Assembly (NCBI GenBank): GCA_017961265.1
Contig: JAGCXN010000044.1
Location: 33,401-97,400, forward strand
Direction of reading: 5' to 3'
Source of the DNA: Bacteroidales bacterium
GTDB taxonomy: Bacteria > Bacteroidota > Bacteroidia > Bacteroidales > WCHB1-69
DNA: 64,000 bases
Part shown: positions 1 to 8,374 of the stretch, piece after piece
Numbering within the stretch: position 1 is the stretch's first letter
Layout: every line of letters begins with the position of its first letter
Notes under the pieces: model-generated
The model's database searches: none
The model's input: the letters and a program-made list of their open reading frames with translations, nothing else
What the model was told of the DNA's origin: nothing
Program-made: the position numbers and the translations under genes

Positions 1-1
1 T

Positions 2-997
2 TTCACCACCAACATCAAGCACTCCACCGAGGAACTGTCAAAATTCGCCATCCTCGCCGACCAGTACGACTATCGTAAGAATTTTGTTCTGGAGGAGCTG
101 AAGAATCAGAACATCAACCTGGACGAAATCGCCATCGTGATGGGCCGTGGCGGCCTCATCAAACCTCTCACCTCCGGTGTTTACCGTGTGAACGACCTGA
201 TGAAAAAACACCTGTTAGAAGGCTATAATGGCGTACATGCCTGCAACCTCGGCGGCCTTATCGCAGACAGTGTCGCAAAAATGATAGGACTGAAGGAAGC
301 CTACATCGCCGACCCCGTCATCGTCGATGAGATGGAAGACATCGCCCGCATCTCCGGGCACAAGGATTTTGAACGACTCTCCATCTTCCATGCACTGAAC
401 CAGAAGGCTATCGCCCGCATCTACGCCAAATCCATCGGCAAGAAATACGAAGACCTGAACCTGATCGTGGCCCACATGGGCGGCGGTATCAGTGTCGGCG
501 CACACCGCAAGGGTCGCGTCATTGATGTGAACCAAGCACTTGAAGGAGAAGGCCCGTTCTCCCCCGAACGCTCCGGAACCCTCCCGATGGACCAGGTCAT
601 CAAGGCCTGCTACAGCGGCAAATACACCTACGAAGAGATGCGCAAGGTCATCGTGGGCAAAGGCGGCCTCGTCTCCTACCTCGGCACCAACGACGCCTAC
701 GAAGTGGAGAAACGCGCCCTCGCCGGCGACAAGTACGCCGACCTTATCGAGCGCGCCATGGCCTACCAGATAGGCAAGCAGATTGCCGGCAACGCCGCCG
801 TCCTTGAAGGAAAAGTTGATGCCATCCTGCTCACTGGCGGAATCGCTTACGGCAAGCCCATCGTCGGCCACATCAAGCGCCACGTGGAATGGATCGCGCC
901 CGTCGCCGTCTATCCCGGCGAAGACGAGATGGCATCCATGGCCATGAACGCCCGCATGATCCTCGACGGCAGCGTGGAGGTGAAGGACTACGAATAA
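2..997 (+). CDS. buk: Butyrate kinase, 5'-truncated by window start
   Basis: The last 331 codons of an ASKHA-fold acyl kinase. It interconverts butyryl phosphate plus ADP with butyrate plus ATP, the last step of one butyrate fermentation route. Family hallmarks are visible: MGRGGLIKPL near the fragment start, VAHMGGGISVGAHRKGRVID in the middle, and an ILLTGGIAYG segment near the C-terminus that is the adenosine-site glycine loop. The open frame runs to the first bases of the window, so the start and roughly 25-30 residues lie outside. An internal ATG at 137 is not the start, because conserved sequence precedes it. A strong terminator follows. A phosphate butyryltransferase gene would be expected just upstream, outside the window. 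The acid specificity (butyrate versus a branched acid) cannot be read from sequence. Confidence 0.93.
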   Translation, partial: FTTNIKHSTEELSKFAILADQYDYRKNFVLEELKNQNINLDEIAIVMGRGGLIKPLTSGVYRVNDLMKKHLLEGYNGVHACNLGGLIADSVAKMIGLKEAYIADPVIVDEMEDIARISGHKDFERLSIFHALNQKAIARIYAKSIGKKYEDLNLIVAHMGGGISVGAHRKGRVIDVNQALEGEGPFSPERSGTLPMDQVIKACYSGKYTYEEMRKVIVGKGGLVSYLGTNDAYEVEKRALAGDKYADLIERAMAYQIGKQIAGNAAVLEGKVDAILLTGGIAYGKPIVGHIKRHVEWIAPVAVYPGEDEMASMAMNARMILDGSVEVKDYE

Positions 998-1017
998 GCC
1001 AACCTATACTATAATAT

Positions 1018-1055
1018 GGGAGAATGGTGCTGACAAAGCCCATTCTCCTTTTTTT
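1018..1055 (+). terminator. Intrinsic terminator after butyrate kinase
   Basis: A 9-bp perfect stem (GGAGAATGG at 1019-1027 with CCATTCTCC at 1040-1048) is followed directly by seven T residues. It ends the butyrate kinase transcript before nadK. Confidence 0.9.
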
Positions 1056-1073
1056 AATAAAACCATTGGATCA

Positions 1074-1919
1074 ATGAAAATCGCCCTCTATAGCAAGTTA
1101 CCCTCTACCGACGGAAAAGCGTTCATCGCCGAGGTGGTCCATTTTCTGAAAGACAAAGGCGTAACCACCCACGAATTGTCGGAAAGCACCACGAACCCGC
1201 AGGAGCTTTCAGCCTTCCAGCCCGACTTTCTCTTCTCCATCGGTGGCGACGGCACCTTTATCGATGCCGCTAACCTCGTGGGAGACAGCGGCATCCCCAT
1301 CCTGGGTATCAACACCGGTCGTATCGGCTTCCTTACCAACGTAAACCGCAACAACTTTAAAGAGGCTTTCGATTTTTTGCAAAAATCTGAATATCAAATA
1401 GAAAAAAGAAGTCTTTTGCAAATCAAAAGCGACAGCGGAGAACCACTTCCCGCCACATTTGCATTGAACGATATCTCCATCCATCCTCACGGAGAGTCGA
1501 TCAATGCCGTAAAAGTGCTGGCCAACGGCGAGCAGCTGAATACCTACTGGGGTGACGGACTGATTGTGGCTACCCCCACTGGCTCCACTGCCTACTCGCT
1601 CAGCTGTGGCGGCCCCATCCTCGTACCCTCCGCCAACGTGATGGTGCTCACCCCCATCGCCTCCCACAGCCTCACCGTCCGCCCCATCGTCCTACCCACC
1701 GACAACGAACTCAAAATCAAGGTGGAGAGCCGCTCTCACCGGTTCATCCTTTCAGTGGATTCGCATCGGTTGGCCATAAATGATAACGTAACGCTCACCG
1801 TGAGCCGCGCCCCATACACCATCCAGACCATCCGCCTCCCCAATGCCGGCTTCTACTCCGTAATCCGCGAGAAACTGCTATGGGGGCTTGACAAACGAAA
1901 TTTCTCCAACAATGAATAA
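1074..1919 (+). CDS. nadK: NAD kinase
   Basis: ATP-dependent NAD kinase of 281 residues, making NADP+ from NAD+ in the cytoplasm. The diagnostic GGDGT motif is at residues 57-61 and the downstream NAD-binding stretch reads ATPTGSTAYSLSCGGPI. Length is normal for bacterial NadK. The ATG at 1074 is the natural start because the first strand (MKIALYSK) begins the Rossmann-like fold. It lies just after the butyrate kinase terminator, so it starts its own unit. Its last codons overlap the start of the flavin reductase-like gene, which suggests translational coupling. Confidence 0.96.
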   Translation: MKIALYSKLPSTDGKAFIAEVVHFLKDKGVTTHELSESTTNPQELSAFQPDFLFSIGGDGTFIDAANLVGDSGIPILGINTGRIGFLTNVNRNNFKEAFDFLQKSEYQIEKRSLLQIKSDSGEPLPATFALNDISIHPHGESINAVKVLANGEQLNTYWGDGLIVATPTGSTAYSLSCGGPILVPSANVMVLTPIASHSLTVRPIVLPTDNELKIKVESRSHRFILSVDSHRLAINDNVTLTVSRAPYTIQTIRLPNAGFYSVIREKLLWGLDKRNFSNNE

Positions 1920-2523
1920 GAAAGCTACCCCAAAACCGCAACCGTCCATCAGGAAGTTGCCGAAACGACAGATGAAAGCTGGCAACATGCTCAACCCCAC
2001 CCCCGTGGTGATGGTGAGCTGCGGCGAAACCCCTGATGAATACAATATCATCACCATCGCATGGTGCGGCACCGTGTGCAGCGACCCGCCGATGTGCTAC
2101 ATCTCCGTCCGCCCCAATCGCCACTCCTACCCTATCATCAAGAAAAATCAGGAGTTTGTCATCAATCTTGTCTCCAATGAGTTGGCAGAACGCACTGACT
2201 GGTGTGGCGTGCGCTCGGGCAACAAGTACAACAAATTCTTCGAAACTGACCTCACGCCCGTCCGCAGCAGCACTGTAAAAGCACCTATGATATACGAGTC
2301 GCCCGTCAACCTCGAATGTGTTGTAAAACAGATGATTCCGCTCGGTTCACATGATATGTTTCTTGCCGAGATCGTAGCAGTACACGCTTCAGAGTCATTA
2401 TTCGACAAAAAAACGGGAGCCCTGCACTTGGAGCGCGCCAACCTCGTGAGCTACTCCAACGGACACTACTACCAACTCGGCAAAATCATCGGCAAGTTCG
2501 GGTTTTCGGTAGAGAAAAAGTAA
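1912..2523 (+). CDS. Flavin reductase-like (FMN-binding split barrel) protein
   Basis: About 203 residues with the flavin reductase-like domain: TPVVMVSCG, then IAWCGTVCSDPP and YISVRPNRHSYPII, a layout typical of small FMN-binding oxidoreductases. The ATG at 1912 overlaps the final codons of nadK (stop 1917-1919). An in-frame TTG at 1888 is possible but less likely, and ATG 1972 (MKAGNML) would remove a basic tail of about 20 residues that is unusual for the family. It may use NAD(P)H to reduce flavin, or act as a flavin-bound redox protein. The substrate is unknown. The pairing with NAD kinase is a loose hint of an NADPH link. Confidence 0.85.
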   Translation: MNKKATPKPQPSIRKLPKRQMKAGNMLNPTPVVMVSCGETPDEYNIITIAWCGTVCSDPPMCYISVRPNRHSYPIIKKNQEFVINLVSNELAERTDWCGVRSGNKYNKFFETDLTPVRSSTVKAPMIYESPVNLECVVKQMIPLGSHDMFLAEIVAVHASESLFDKKTGALHLERANLVSYSNGHYYQLGKIIGKFGFSVEKK

Positions 2524-2528
2524 TTTTG
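2521..2528 (+). promoter_or_regulatory. Bacteroidota -7 element, M28 peptidase gene
   Basis: TAATTTTG matches TAnnTTTG. It begins on the stop codon of the preceding gene and lies 68 bases before the ATG at 2596. No good -33 element was seen. Confidence 0.45.
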
Positions 2529-2595
2529 TAGTTTTTCCCGCCGCCACCCGTCTAATGGGAAAATTCATTTCTTGAACAATTAAATACACTTGGTT

Positions 2596-3852
2596 ATGAA
2601 AAAGATATTGATTTTCCTCTTGGTTTTCGCCGCCGTGCAGCTGTATGCACAAGATTTAAATCTTTACAAACAGATTGTCAAGGAGTTAAGCTCCGAAAAA
2701 TACCAAGGGCGCGGCTACGCGTACGATGGTGCCAACAAAGCTGGAAAGTATCTGCAAAAAGAGTTTGAGAAAACAGGTGCCGATGAGGTGACCACGCAAC
2801 CTTTTAAACTGAGCATCAATACTTTTCCTGGCAAAATGGAAATGTCCGTGGACGGCAAGAAGCAGGTTCCCGGTGTGGACTTCACCATGCGTGAATTCTC
2901 GCCAGGTGTCAAAGGGACATTCCCCCTCTACTTCATTGACACAGCGAATTATGACGCTGAAAAAATCTTCAAAGATCTGGCCAAACCCGAAAACAAGGAT
3001 GTTTTCGTGGTGTGCGACTTCTGGTTCAGTTATAAGCACGGAAAAGATTTTCGCAAGTTGCAAATCAAGGACAGTTGCACGAATGCGGGCTTGATCTTCA
3101 CGTGGGAGGAACCGCTCAAGTTCTACAAAGCATACGGTGAGTTCGTGGTGGACAAGCCTATCATCTGGGTGCCGGAACGTTTCCCGAAGGATGCCAAAAC
3201 CGTCACGGTCAACATCGAGAACAAGTTCTTGAAAGACTACGAGTGTTTCAACGTCATCGCCAAGGTGGAAGGCCGCCGGCACGACAGCTGCTATGTTTTC
3301 ACGGCGCACTACGACCACCTCGGCAATCTCGGCAAGGACGTGTTTTATGCCGGAGCCAACGACAACGCCTCAGGCACTGCGGCAATTGTGACGTTAGCTG
3401 CCTATTATGCCAAAAACCGTCCCGAATACGACATGTACTTCATCGCTTTCTCGGGCGAAGATGCCAACCTGCGTGGCTCGGAGTGGTACGCTGAGCACCC
3501 CGTCGTGCCGCTGGCGCAGATCAAGTATCTGTTCAATATTGACATGATCGGCGATAACAATCCCGTGCAATACTGCGAGGTGAGCGACGAAGGGATGCGC
3601 GGTTTTGCTTTGTTTGAAAAAATAAACGACGAACAGCACCATTTCAAGTCACTGAACCGTGGCGAGTTGGCCGGCAACAGCGACCACTATCCGTTCGCCG
3701 TCCGCCATGTGCCGTGCATCTTCTTCGAGAACGAGGAGGGCGACGCTTTCAAGTACTACCACACGGTTCACGACACCTACGAAAACGCCTTGTTTGACAC
3801 GTACGAGCCGATCTTCCGGTTGGTGCGGGAGTTCGTGGAAAGGTACAATTAA
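2596..3852 (+). CDS. Secreted M28-family zinc metallopeptidase
   Basis: 418 residues. A signal peptide (MKKILIFLLVFAAVQLYAQ) is followed by a unique domain and a C-terminal M28 catalytic domain. Co-catalytic zinc ligands are recognisable: His and Asp in AHYDHLG, Asp in GANDNASGTAA, the Glu pair in FSGEDANLRGSE, Asp in NIDMIGD, and a final His in GNSDHYPFA. It should act as a periplasmic or cell-surface aminopeptidase-like exopeptidase. ATG 2596 is chosen over an upstream TTG at 2590 because it gives a canonical MKK signal peptide. It stands alone between a flavin reductase-like gene and an EamA transporter gene on the same strand. Confidence 0.93.
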   Translation: MKKILIFLLVFAAVQLYAQDLNLYKQIVKELSSEKYQGRGYAYDGANKAGKYLQKEFEKTGADEVTTQPFKLSINTFPGKMEMSVDGKKQVPGVDFTMREFSPGVKGTFPLYFIDTANYDAEKIFKDLAKPENKDVFVVCDFWFSYKHGKDFRKLQIKDSCTNAGLIFTWEEPLKFYKAYGEFVVDKPIIWVPERFPKDAKTVTVNIENKFLKDYECFNVIAKVEGRRHDSCYVFTAHYDHLGNLGKDVFYAGANDNASGTAAIVTLAAYYAKNRPEYDMYFIAFSGEDANLRGSEWYAEHPVVPLAQIKYLFNIDMIGDNNPVQYCEVSDEGMRGFALFEKINDEQHHFKSLNRGELAGNSDHYPFAVRHVPCIFFENEEGDAFKYYHTVHDTYENALFDTYEPIFRLVREFVERYN

Positions 3853-3907
3853 AACTGAAAATTGAGAGTTAAAAATCAGTAATTTATAAATCAGATTTTG
3901 CCGCCCA

Positions 3908-4771
3908 ATGATTTATCTTGTACTTGCCATCGTATTTTCTGCCGGTGTTTTTGTCACCATGCGTTTTTTCAAACGCTTCGGGTTGGACAATCACCAGGCA
4001 TTGATGTGGAACTACGTCTTTGCCACGGTAACGGGTTTCCTTATGTGCGGACGGGTGGACACCGTTCCCGTATTGGTCGGCGAAGCGTGGTTCGGCTTGT
4101 CACTGCTGACGGGGTTCTGGTTTATCTTCACGTACTTGCTGATGACGGCCTCTACGCAGTCGTCGGGGGTCACGGTCACCTCGCTCTCTAGCAAGCTGTC
4201 GGTGGTGCTGCCCGCGATGGCGGGGATCCTTCTCTTTCAGGAAACATTGGGATGGCAGGTCGCCATAGGCATCATCTTGGCGTTGGTGGCGTTGGTGCTG
4301 GTGGTGGGCGGAGGAAACCAATCTGTCGAAAACAACAAAGGAACCCGATGGGTGCTTCCTATCCTGATCTTCTTCGGCACCGGCACGGGCGACATTTTGA
4401 TGAAACTCAACGAGCAGCGCAACCACGCCGACGACATGAGTTTTATGATTGCCTTCATCTACCTGATTTCCATGTTGTTCGGTATAATCCTTGTATCCTA
4501 CGAGCTCATTCGCGGCAAATCAAAATGGCAGAACAAGAGCATTATCGGCGGTGTTGCATTGGGGGTCATCAATTTCTTTTCCACTTACTGCATCTTCCAA
4601 GCCATGCGCTGTTTCGACAATGTGATACTGTTTCCCATCTACAACATCGGGGTGGTCAGCCTCACCGCTTTGATTGGCTGGCTTGTTTTCAAGGAAAGGC
4701 TGACGTGGAAAAACTACCTAGGACTTGCCATTGCCCTCATTGCCGTGATACTCATTTCAATAAAATGGTGA
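3908..4771 (+). CDS. EamA/DMT-superfamily transporter
   Basis: 287 residues, almost entirely hydrophobic, with ten predicted transmembrane segments in two five-helix halves as in the drug/metabolite transporter superfamily. Glycine-rich helix ends and a final helix (YLGLAIALIAVILISIKW) match EamA proteins. The gene starts 55 bases after the M28 peptidase. The substrate (metabolite export or uptake) cannot be inferred. Confidence 0.85.
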   Translation: MIYLVLAIVFSAGVFVTMRFFKRFGLDNHQALMWNYVFATVTGFLMCGRVDTVPVLVGEAWFGLSLLTGFWFIFTYLLMTASTQSSGVTVTSLSSKLSVVLPAMAGILLFQETLGWQVAIGIILALVALVLVVGGGNQSVENNKGTRWVLPILIFFGTGTGDILMKLNEQRNHADDMSFMIAFIYLISMLFGIILVSYELIRGKSKWQNKSIIGGVALGVINFFSTYCIFQAMRCFDNVILFPIYNIGVVSLTALIGWLVFKERLTWKNYLGLAIALIAVILISIKW

Positions 4772-4942
4772 TGGTCTAGGTGCATTAAATAAGCCCGTTA
4801 AGAAGATTTTTGCAGAATGTTTCTTTTATAAAAGATAAAATCAATGAAATTGAAAGATAACGCACCCTGCTTCCGATATAAGCAACACAAATTGGAGCTT
4901 CTACGAAAGTCGGCGAAATTCTGGGGTGTAGTCGAATAACAC

Positions 4943-4972
4943 TCTGCGAGTCTCTGCGCAGTCCTCGGTAAA
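4943..4972. repeat. CGCAG-rich dispersed intergenic repeat, partial copy
   Basis: CTCTGCGAGTCTCTGCGCAG followed by TCCTCGGTAAA. It shares the core TCTGCGCnGTCnnCGG with copies at 8287, 16059, 17121, 18010, 18582 and 56142. It sits in the 239-base gap before the retropepsin-like gene, which otherwise holds nothing I recognise. Confidence 0.65.
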
Positions 4973-5010
4973 TCAATATTCCCGGAATTTTTCCTTTCAT
5001 ACCAAAAAAT

Positions 5011-6222
5011 ATGAACAAGTCAACTTCCCAATCCCATCTGTCCCCTAAAGCAAATTTCCTTTGGGCGGTCATCACCTTTTTCGTCACATTCACAAATGCG
5101 TTCGCACAAACCAATGACAGCATCCCGTTTCTTTATCGGGGCCACCTGTTTTTTGAAGGAGTCGTCAACGACACGCTGGACTGTAACATCCTGTTTGATA
5201 CGGGGGCTGCGAATCTGTTCGGCGTTGACAGCGTGTACCTGGACCATTCCACATGGAATCCCACAAACCGCGGTTTTGCCTATGCTCCCGGCGGCGCAGG
5301 CATGACCAAAGTCCAGATAATTTTCGAACCCACCACGGTGAAAATAGGGAGCCTTTCGGGGCATTATCAAATGGTGCCGATTTTTGAACTCCGTGATATC
5401 TTGGGCTGCCATGTTGATGGCATATTGGGCATCAAGGATCTGTTGGACTATCCCCTTGAAATCAATTTCGAACAACAGTACATAAAACAATACAAGACTG
5501 GCTTTCCCAGCACTGACGGATATTTCAAGATGCCCATCCGGCACAAGAACAACCGTGTGATGCTGCAGGTATCCGCCATCATCGGGGGCAAGACCATCCA
5601 CGGATGGTATCTAATGGATACAGGCAGCGGAAGCTCCATTGATTTTACTGCACAAACCGTGGAACAATATCAGATGGACGCCATCTCTGGGAAAAGACGT
5701 ATTGCTGATATCCTGCAATTTGGCATTGGCGATAAAGAGCAAGAGTGGTGCGTGGATATGCTGTCCGACAAAATCATCCTTGGGGACGACACCCTTCTCG
5801 GCGAACCGATCTCTTATATTCCCGAAGGGGTTGGCACTTTTGGAGAAATGGAATATCTCGGAGTTATTGGCAATGCCATCTGGTCGAAGTACAATATTGT
5901 TATTGATGCCCCCAAAGGGGTCCTCTACCTTAATCGTATCAAAGGCGACTACTCTCCGGTACCAACCTACGACTACGGTTTCCGAAATCGGACGGACATT
6001 GGCAAAGGCTGGATCGTCTCATGGCTTGAGAGAGACGGAGATGCCGTCAATGCGGGAATGGCGTTAGGGGATATCATTACGGCAGTAAACGGGAAAAGCG
6101 TTACGGACTATTCTTGGGACGAAGAGGAGGCCCTTGACGACGTGCCCAACCAGACCATAGAAATCACCCGCACTGACGGCTCAAAAATACAGATTGTTTT
6201 GGAAGCGAAAAAACGGTGGTAA
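5011..6222 (+). CDS. Secreted retropepsin-like aspartyl protease with C-terminal PDZ domain
   Basis: 403 residues. An N-terminal hydrophobic segment ending in AFAQ looks like a signal peptide, so the protein is probably periplasmic or outer-membrane facing. Two aspartyl-protease half-sites are visible: CNILFDTGAANLF and WYLMDTGSGSSIDF, each with the D-T-G triad. The C-terminus carries a PDZ domain (DAVNAGMALGDIITAVNGKS). This architecture is common in Bacteroidota. The natural substrate is unknown. Confidence 0.9.
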   Translation: MNKSTSQSHLSPKANFLWAVITFFVTFTNAFAQTNDSIPFLYRGHLFFEGVVNDTLDCNILFDTGAANLFGVDSVYLDHSTWNPTNRGFAYAPGGAGMTKVQIIFEPTTVKIGSLSGHYQMVPIFELRDILGCHVDGILGIKDLLDYPLEINFEQQYIKQYKTGFPSTDGYFKMPIRHKNNRVMLQVSAIIGGKTIHGWYLMDTGSGSSIDFTAQTVEQYQMDAISGKRRIADILQFGIGDKEQEWCVDMLSDKIILGDDTLLGEPISYIPEGVGTFGEMEYLGVIGNAIWSKYNIVIDAPKGVLYLNRIKGDYSPVPTYDYGFRNRTDIGKGWIVSWLERDGDAVNAGMALGDIITAVNGKSVTDYSWDEEEALDDVPNQTIEITRTDGSKIQIVLEAKKRW

Positions 6223-6241
6223 AATATATCCCATGAATAAT

Positions 6242-6328
6242 GCTCCCAAAGGGAGCCATTTTCAATAACCCCACATGCAATGTGGGGTGGAAGCTGGGCG
6301 TACAGACAATGGCGTGCCAGAGGCACGC
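6242..6328. repeat. Left triple-hairpin REP-like end of the transposase element
   Basis: Three consecutive perfect hairpins. A, GCTCCC-AAA-GGGAGC (6242-6256); B, ACCCCACAT-GCA-ATGTGGGGT (6268-6288); C, GCGTGCC-AGA-GGCACGC (6312-6328). The same three, in reverse order, flank the other side of the transposase gene. Short ORFs read through this DNA are artefacts. Confidence 0.85.
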
Positions 6329-6342
6329 GCTCTCAAAAAGCA

Positions 6343-6792
6343 TCAATCTTTTAGAAAATACTCCTCATTAATTATGATACCATTCTCTATCAAAAATGCA
6401 CGATACTCTTCCTCAAAACTAACAATCTTGTGATGTTCTTTTTGATTTCTTATATAATTCACTATCGTATCCTTATCTCGTCCATTGTATGAAATGGCTG
6501 CGTATTCTTTACCCCACCCATTCCAATTAGGAAAAACAGGACTCTCACGAAGCCATTTGCTTGTAAAGGTCTTTATGGCTTGGACATACTTGGCTGGAGA
6601 AAGATCGGGTGGTAATGAAACGAGCAGATGAATATGGTCTGGCATTCCTCCAATACGAATGAGTTTGGCTTTGAGATTCTCTGTCTGTTTCATAATGATG
6701 GCGTAGAGTTCGCGCTCATGTTCGGCATCAATTGTCTTTTCACTACGATAAGTGCGGAACACGATATGGTAAATGGATTGTATATAGCTCAT
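6343..6792 (-). CDS. REP-associated / IS200-like Y1 HUH transposase
   Basis: 149 residues of the Y1 transposase superfamily (TnpA of IS200/IS605 and RAYT relatives). The HUH motif is PDHIHLLVS and the nucleophile Tyr probably lies in TIVNYIRNQKEHH. The N-terminus (SIYHIVFRTYRSEKTI) is typical of IS200-like proteins. The enzyme should cut and join single-stranded DNA at hairpins. The gene is flanked on both sides by the same set of three hairpins in mirrored order, the arrangement seen for RAYT genes and REP palindromes. No tnpB is present. It seems intact and may act on the REP copies. Confidence 0.9.
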   Translation of the reverse strand: MSYIQSIYHIVFRTYRSEKTIDAEHERELYAIIMKQTENLKAKLIRIGGMPDHIHLLVSLPPDLSPAKYVQAIKTFTSKWLRESPVFPNWNGWGKEYAAISYNGRDKDTIVNYIRNQKEHHKIVSFEEEYRAFLIENGIIINEEYFLKD

Positions 6793-6838
6793 AACAATAT
6801 GATGTATTAGGTGTTATAATAGTTTTTGCGATGAGAGC

Positions 6839-6925
6839 GCGTGCTTCCAGCACGCTTTGATATGCGCGACGACGTTACACCCCACATTGCATGTGGGGTT
6901 ACTGAGAGTAGCTCCCTTCGGGAGC
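6839..6925. repeat. Right triple-hairpin REP-like end of the transposase element
   Basis: Mirror of the left end. C', GCGTGCT-TCC-AGCACGC (6839-6855); B', ACCCCACAT-TGC-ATGTGGGGT (6879-6899); A', GCTCCC-TTC-GGGAGC (6911-6925). Stem lengths match the left copies, while loop bases are complementary as expected of an inverted duplicate. Confidence 0.85.
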
Positions 6926-6936
6926 GTATCTATTTC

Positions 6937-7194
6937 TTAATCATGAATTTCTTTAAATGGTATCAAATCAATAATGCTTCCGTTGCATTTTGGAAAATTC
7001 TTGCAAACAATTTTGTCAAAGTCATTGTCACTGCGGAATTGCGGTTTGGTACGGATAGCTTTGACATTTTTATATTGATAGTGTTCCCCGCAATGCAGGC
7101 ATTCCACAGTTTCTTCAAGAGCAAACCCTAATCCGCTTTTTTGATGGTCTTTAATGGCAATCATTTTTTGATGTTCGTCAAGTTCTATGTACAT
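6937..7194 (-). CDS. Small putative zinc-binding protein
   Basis: 85 residues of unrecognised family. It has one CxxC (ECLHCGEHY) and a second Cys pair (VCKNFPKC) about 28 residues later, which could form a zinc ribbon. No signal peptide or membrane segment. It ends 12 bases beyond the right REP-like hairpin set and reads in the same direction as the transposase gene. Whether it is a passenger or a chromosomal gene interrupted upstream of the element cannot be told. A minus-strand -7-like element is at 7343-7350. It may be real, but has limited support. Confidence 0.55.
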   Translation of the reverse strand: MYIELDEHQKMIAIKDHQKSGLGFALEETVECLHCGEHYQYKNVKAIRTKPQFRSDNDFDKIVCKNFPKCNGSIIDLIPFKEIHD

Positions 7195-7342
7195 ATCGTC
7201 AATTTTTTAAGTGTCATTGTTTTCATCAAAAAAGCCCGTACCTAAAATGACGAAACTATGACATTTTGGTTAAAAACTAAAAATCAAGTGTGGACTGATA
7301 AAACCTTTGCGCGGGCAGCAGGCGATACCACAAAAACATTTG

Positions 7343-7350
7343 CAAAAGTA
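7343..7350 (-). promoter_or_regulatory. Bacteroidota -7 element on minus strand
   Basis: TACTTTTG on the minus strand, about 150 bases upstream of the 85-residue zinc-binding protein. The spacing is long, so it may belong to a gene that has been lost. Confidence 0.4.
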
Positions 7351-7421
7351 CAAATAAATTTCGTAAACAACATCAATTGTGAAAAATATTTTAAATTTTA
7401 TCTTACATAAAAGATAAAGCA

Positions 7422-7508
7422 GCTTCCAGAGGGAGCCATTTTCAATAACCCCACATGCAATGTGGGATGGAAACAGTGCGTACAGACAATGGCGTGCCAG
7501 AGGCACGC
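7422..7508. repeat. Third, solo copy of the triple-hairpin REP-like end
   Basis: Same orientation as the left end: GCTTCC-AGA-GGGAGC (7422-7436, one G-U pair), the B hairpin (7448-7468, one terminal mismatch), and C, GCGTGCC-AGA-GGCACGC (7492-7508). It is slightly degraded and followed by a transposase 3' remnant. Together with that remnant it accounts for much of the 7195-7630 gap. Confidence 0.8.
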
Positions 7509-7510
7509 GC

Positions 7511-7568
7511 TCTCAAAAACATCTGTCTTCGAGGAAATACTCTTCCTTAATAGTGATTGAAGAAAATT
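7511..7568 (-). pseudogene. 3' remnant of a second REP-associated transposase gene
   Basis: Read on the minus strand this encodes SSITIKEEYFLEDRCF then stop, matching the C-terminus of the intact transposase (IIINEEYFLKD). It lies against the solo hairpin set exactly as in the intact element. Only about 16 codons survive, so it is a decayed or partly deleted copy. Confidence 0.7.
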
Positions 7569-7630
7569 ATTTTCCCCATACCCTCTTCCATAAAAGAGAA
7601 AATTGCGATTTTTGCAAAAAGTTTCTCTTC

Positions 7631-8287
7631 ATGAATAAAACAACAGTCTTTCGAAGAATCATCGGTATCATCGCGCTGGTGTGCTGGGCTGTCACCTTCG
7701 TACCGTGGATTGTCCTGCCAGATGGTGACAGGCTCGCGTGGCAACTACAAAATTGGGCAATGGCTTCTTCCTCAATTCTCACCATTGTGTATATTATCGT
7801 ACTCACGGTTCAATACAACAAGGACGAGCAGAAGACACTTATGAGAATCCGCAATATGATTAATTGTTGTGTGACTGTGACGATTTGTGTGGCCTTTTTC
7901 ATATTTGCTGCACTCAAGGCCGACCATAAGATTTGGGAAAACGAAAAGTACGTAATTTATGGATACAAAGTAAATGACGATATAAATGGCGGTTTCTGCA
8001 TTCCAACAATATTTGATTTTTACGAACGAAAAGGCATAGTGGATGACCGACTGGGCATCATTGGAGATATGAGAGCATATCTGTTTAACACTGGAGATCT
8101 GAATCGGGTACGAAAAATTGATTACACCATATACGAGCCACTTGATTTGATTAAGGAGGAGATGGATTATATGCCCAACGACACCGACAGCGTACGCCAT
8201 CTCGTTTCTTTTTATCGCCTAAGCGATCTATCTTACTGCTACGACCAAAGCCAAAACGATTCGCATATTGAGTTGACGAGCCAATAG
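7631..8287 (+). CDS. Hypothetical membrane protein
   Basis: 218 residues. Three hydrophobic segments lie in the first half (about residues 8-28, 40-60 and 75-95), followed by a soluble domain of about 120 residues, probably extracytoplasmic or cytoplasmic depending on topology. No family recognised. The ATG at 7631 is preferred. The open frame extends back to 7460, but that part reads through the REP-like remnant and is not protein-like. Its neighbour on the 5' side is the decayed mobile element, and a CAT-like gene follows. Confidence 0.65.
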   Translation: MNKTTVFRRIIGIIALVCWAVTFVPWIVLPDGDRLAWQLQNWAMASSSILTIVYIIVLTVQYNKDEQKTLMRIRNMINCCVTVTICVAFFIFAALKADHKIWENEKYVIYGYKVNDDINGGFCIPTIFDFYERKGIVDDRLGIIGDMRAYLFNTGDLNRVRKIDYTIYEPLDLIKEEMDYMPNDTDSVRHLVSFYRLSDLSYCYDQSQNDSHIELTSQ

Positions 8288-8316
8288 TCTGCGAGTCTCT
8301 GCGCCGTCGGCGGGTA
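8287..8316. repeat. CGCAG-rich dispersed intergenic repeat, partial copy
   Basis: GTCTGCGAGTCTCTGCGCCG then TCGGCGGG, starting on the last base of the preceding gene's stop codon. Closely matches the copy at 4943. Confidence 0.65.
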
Positions 8317-8374
8317 AAAATAAAAATGACTGTCCTCCCAAAATGAAAAATACAATAAGAAACTTCGCATTACA

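Noticed and set aside
6108-6326. Minus-strand ORF beginning MPLARHCLYA over the left REP-like hairpins (also 7270-7506)
   Set aside because: The same peptide is produced by each copy of the hairpin DNA and has no protein-like features beyond it. These are read-through artefacts of the repeat.
7460-7630. 5' extension of the membrane protein gene at 7631
   Set aside because: The extension is encoded by REP-like hairpin and transposase remnant sequence, so the ATG at 7631 is the sensible start.
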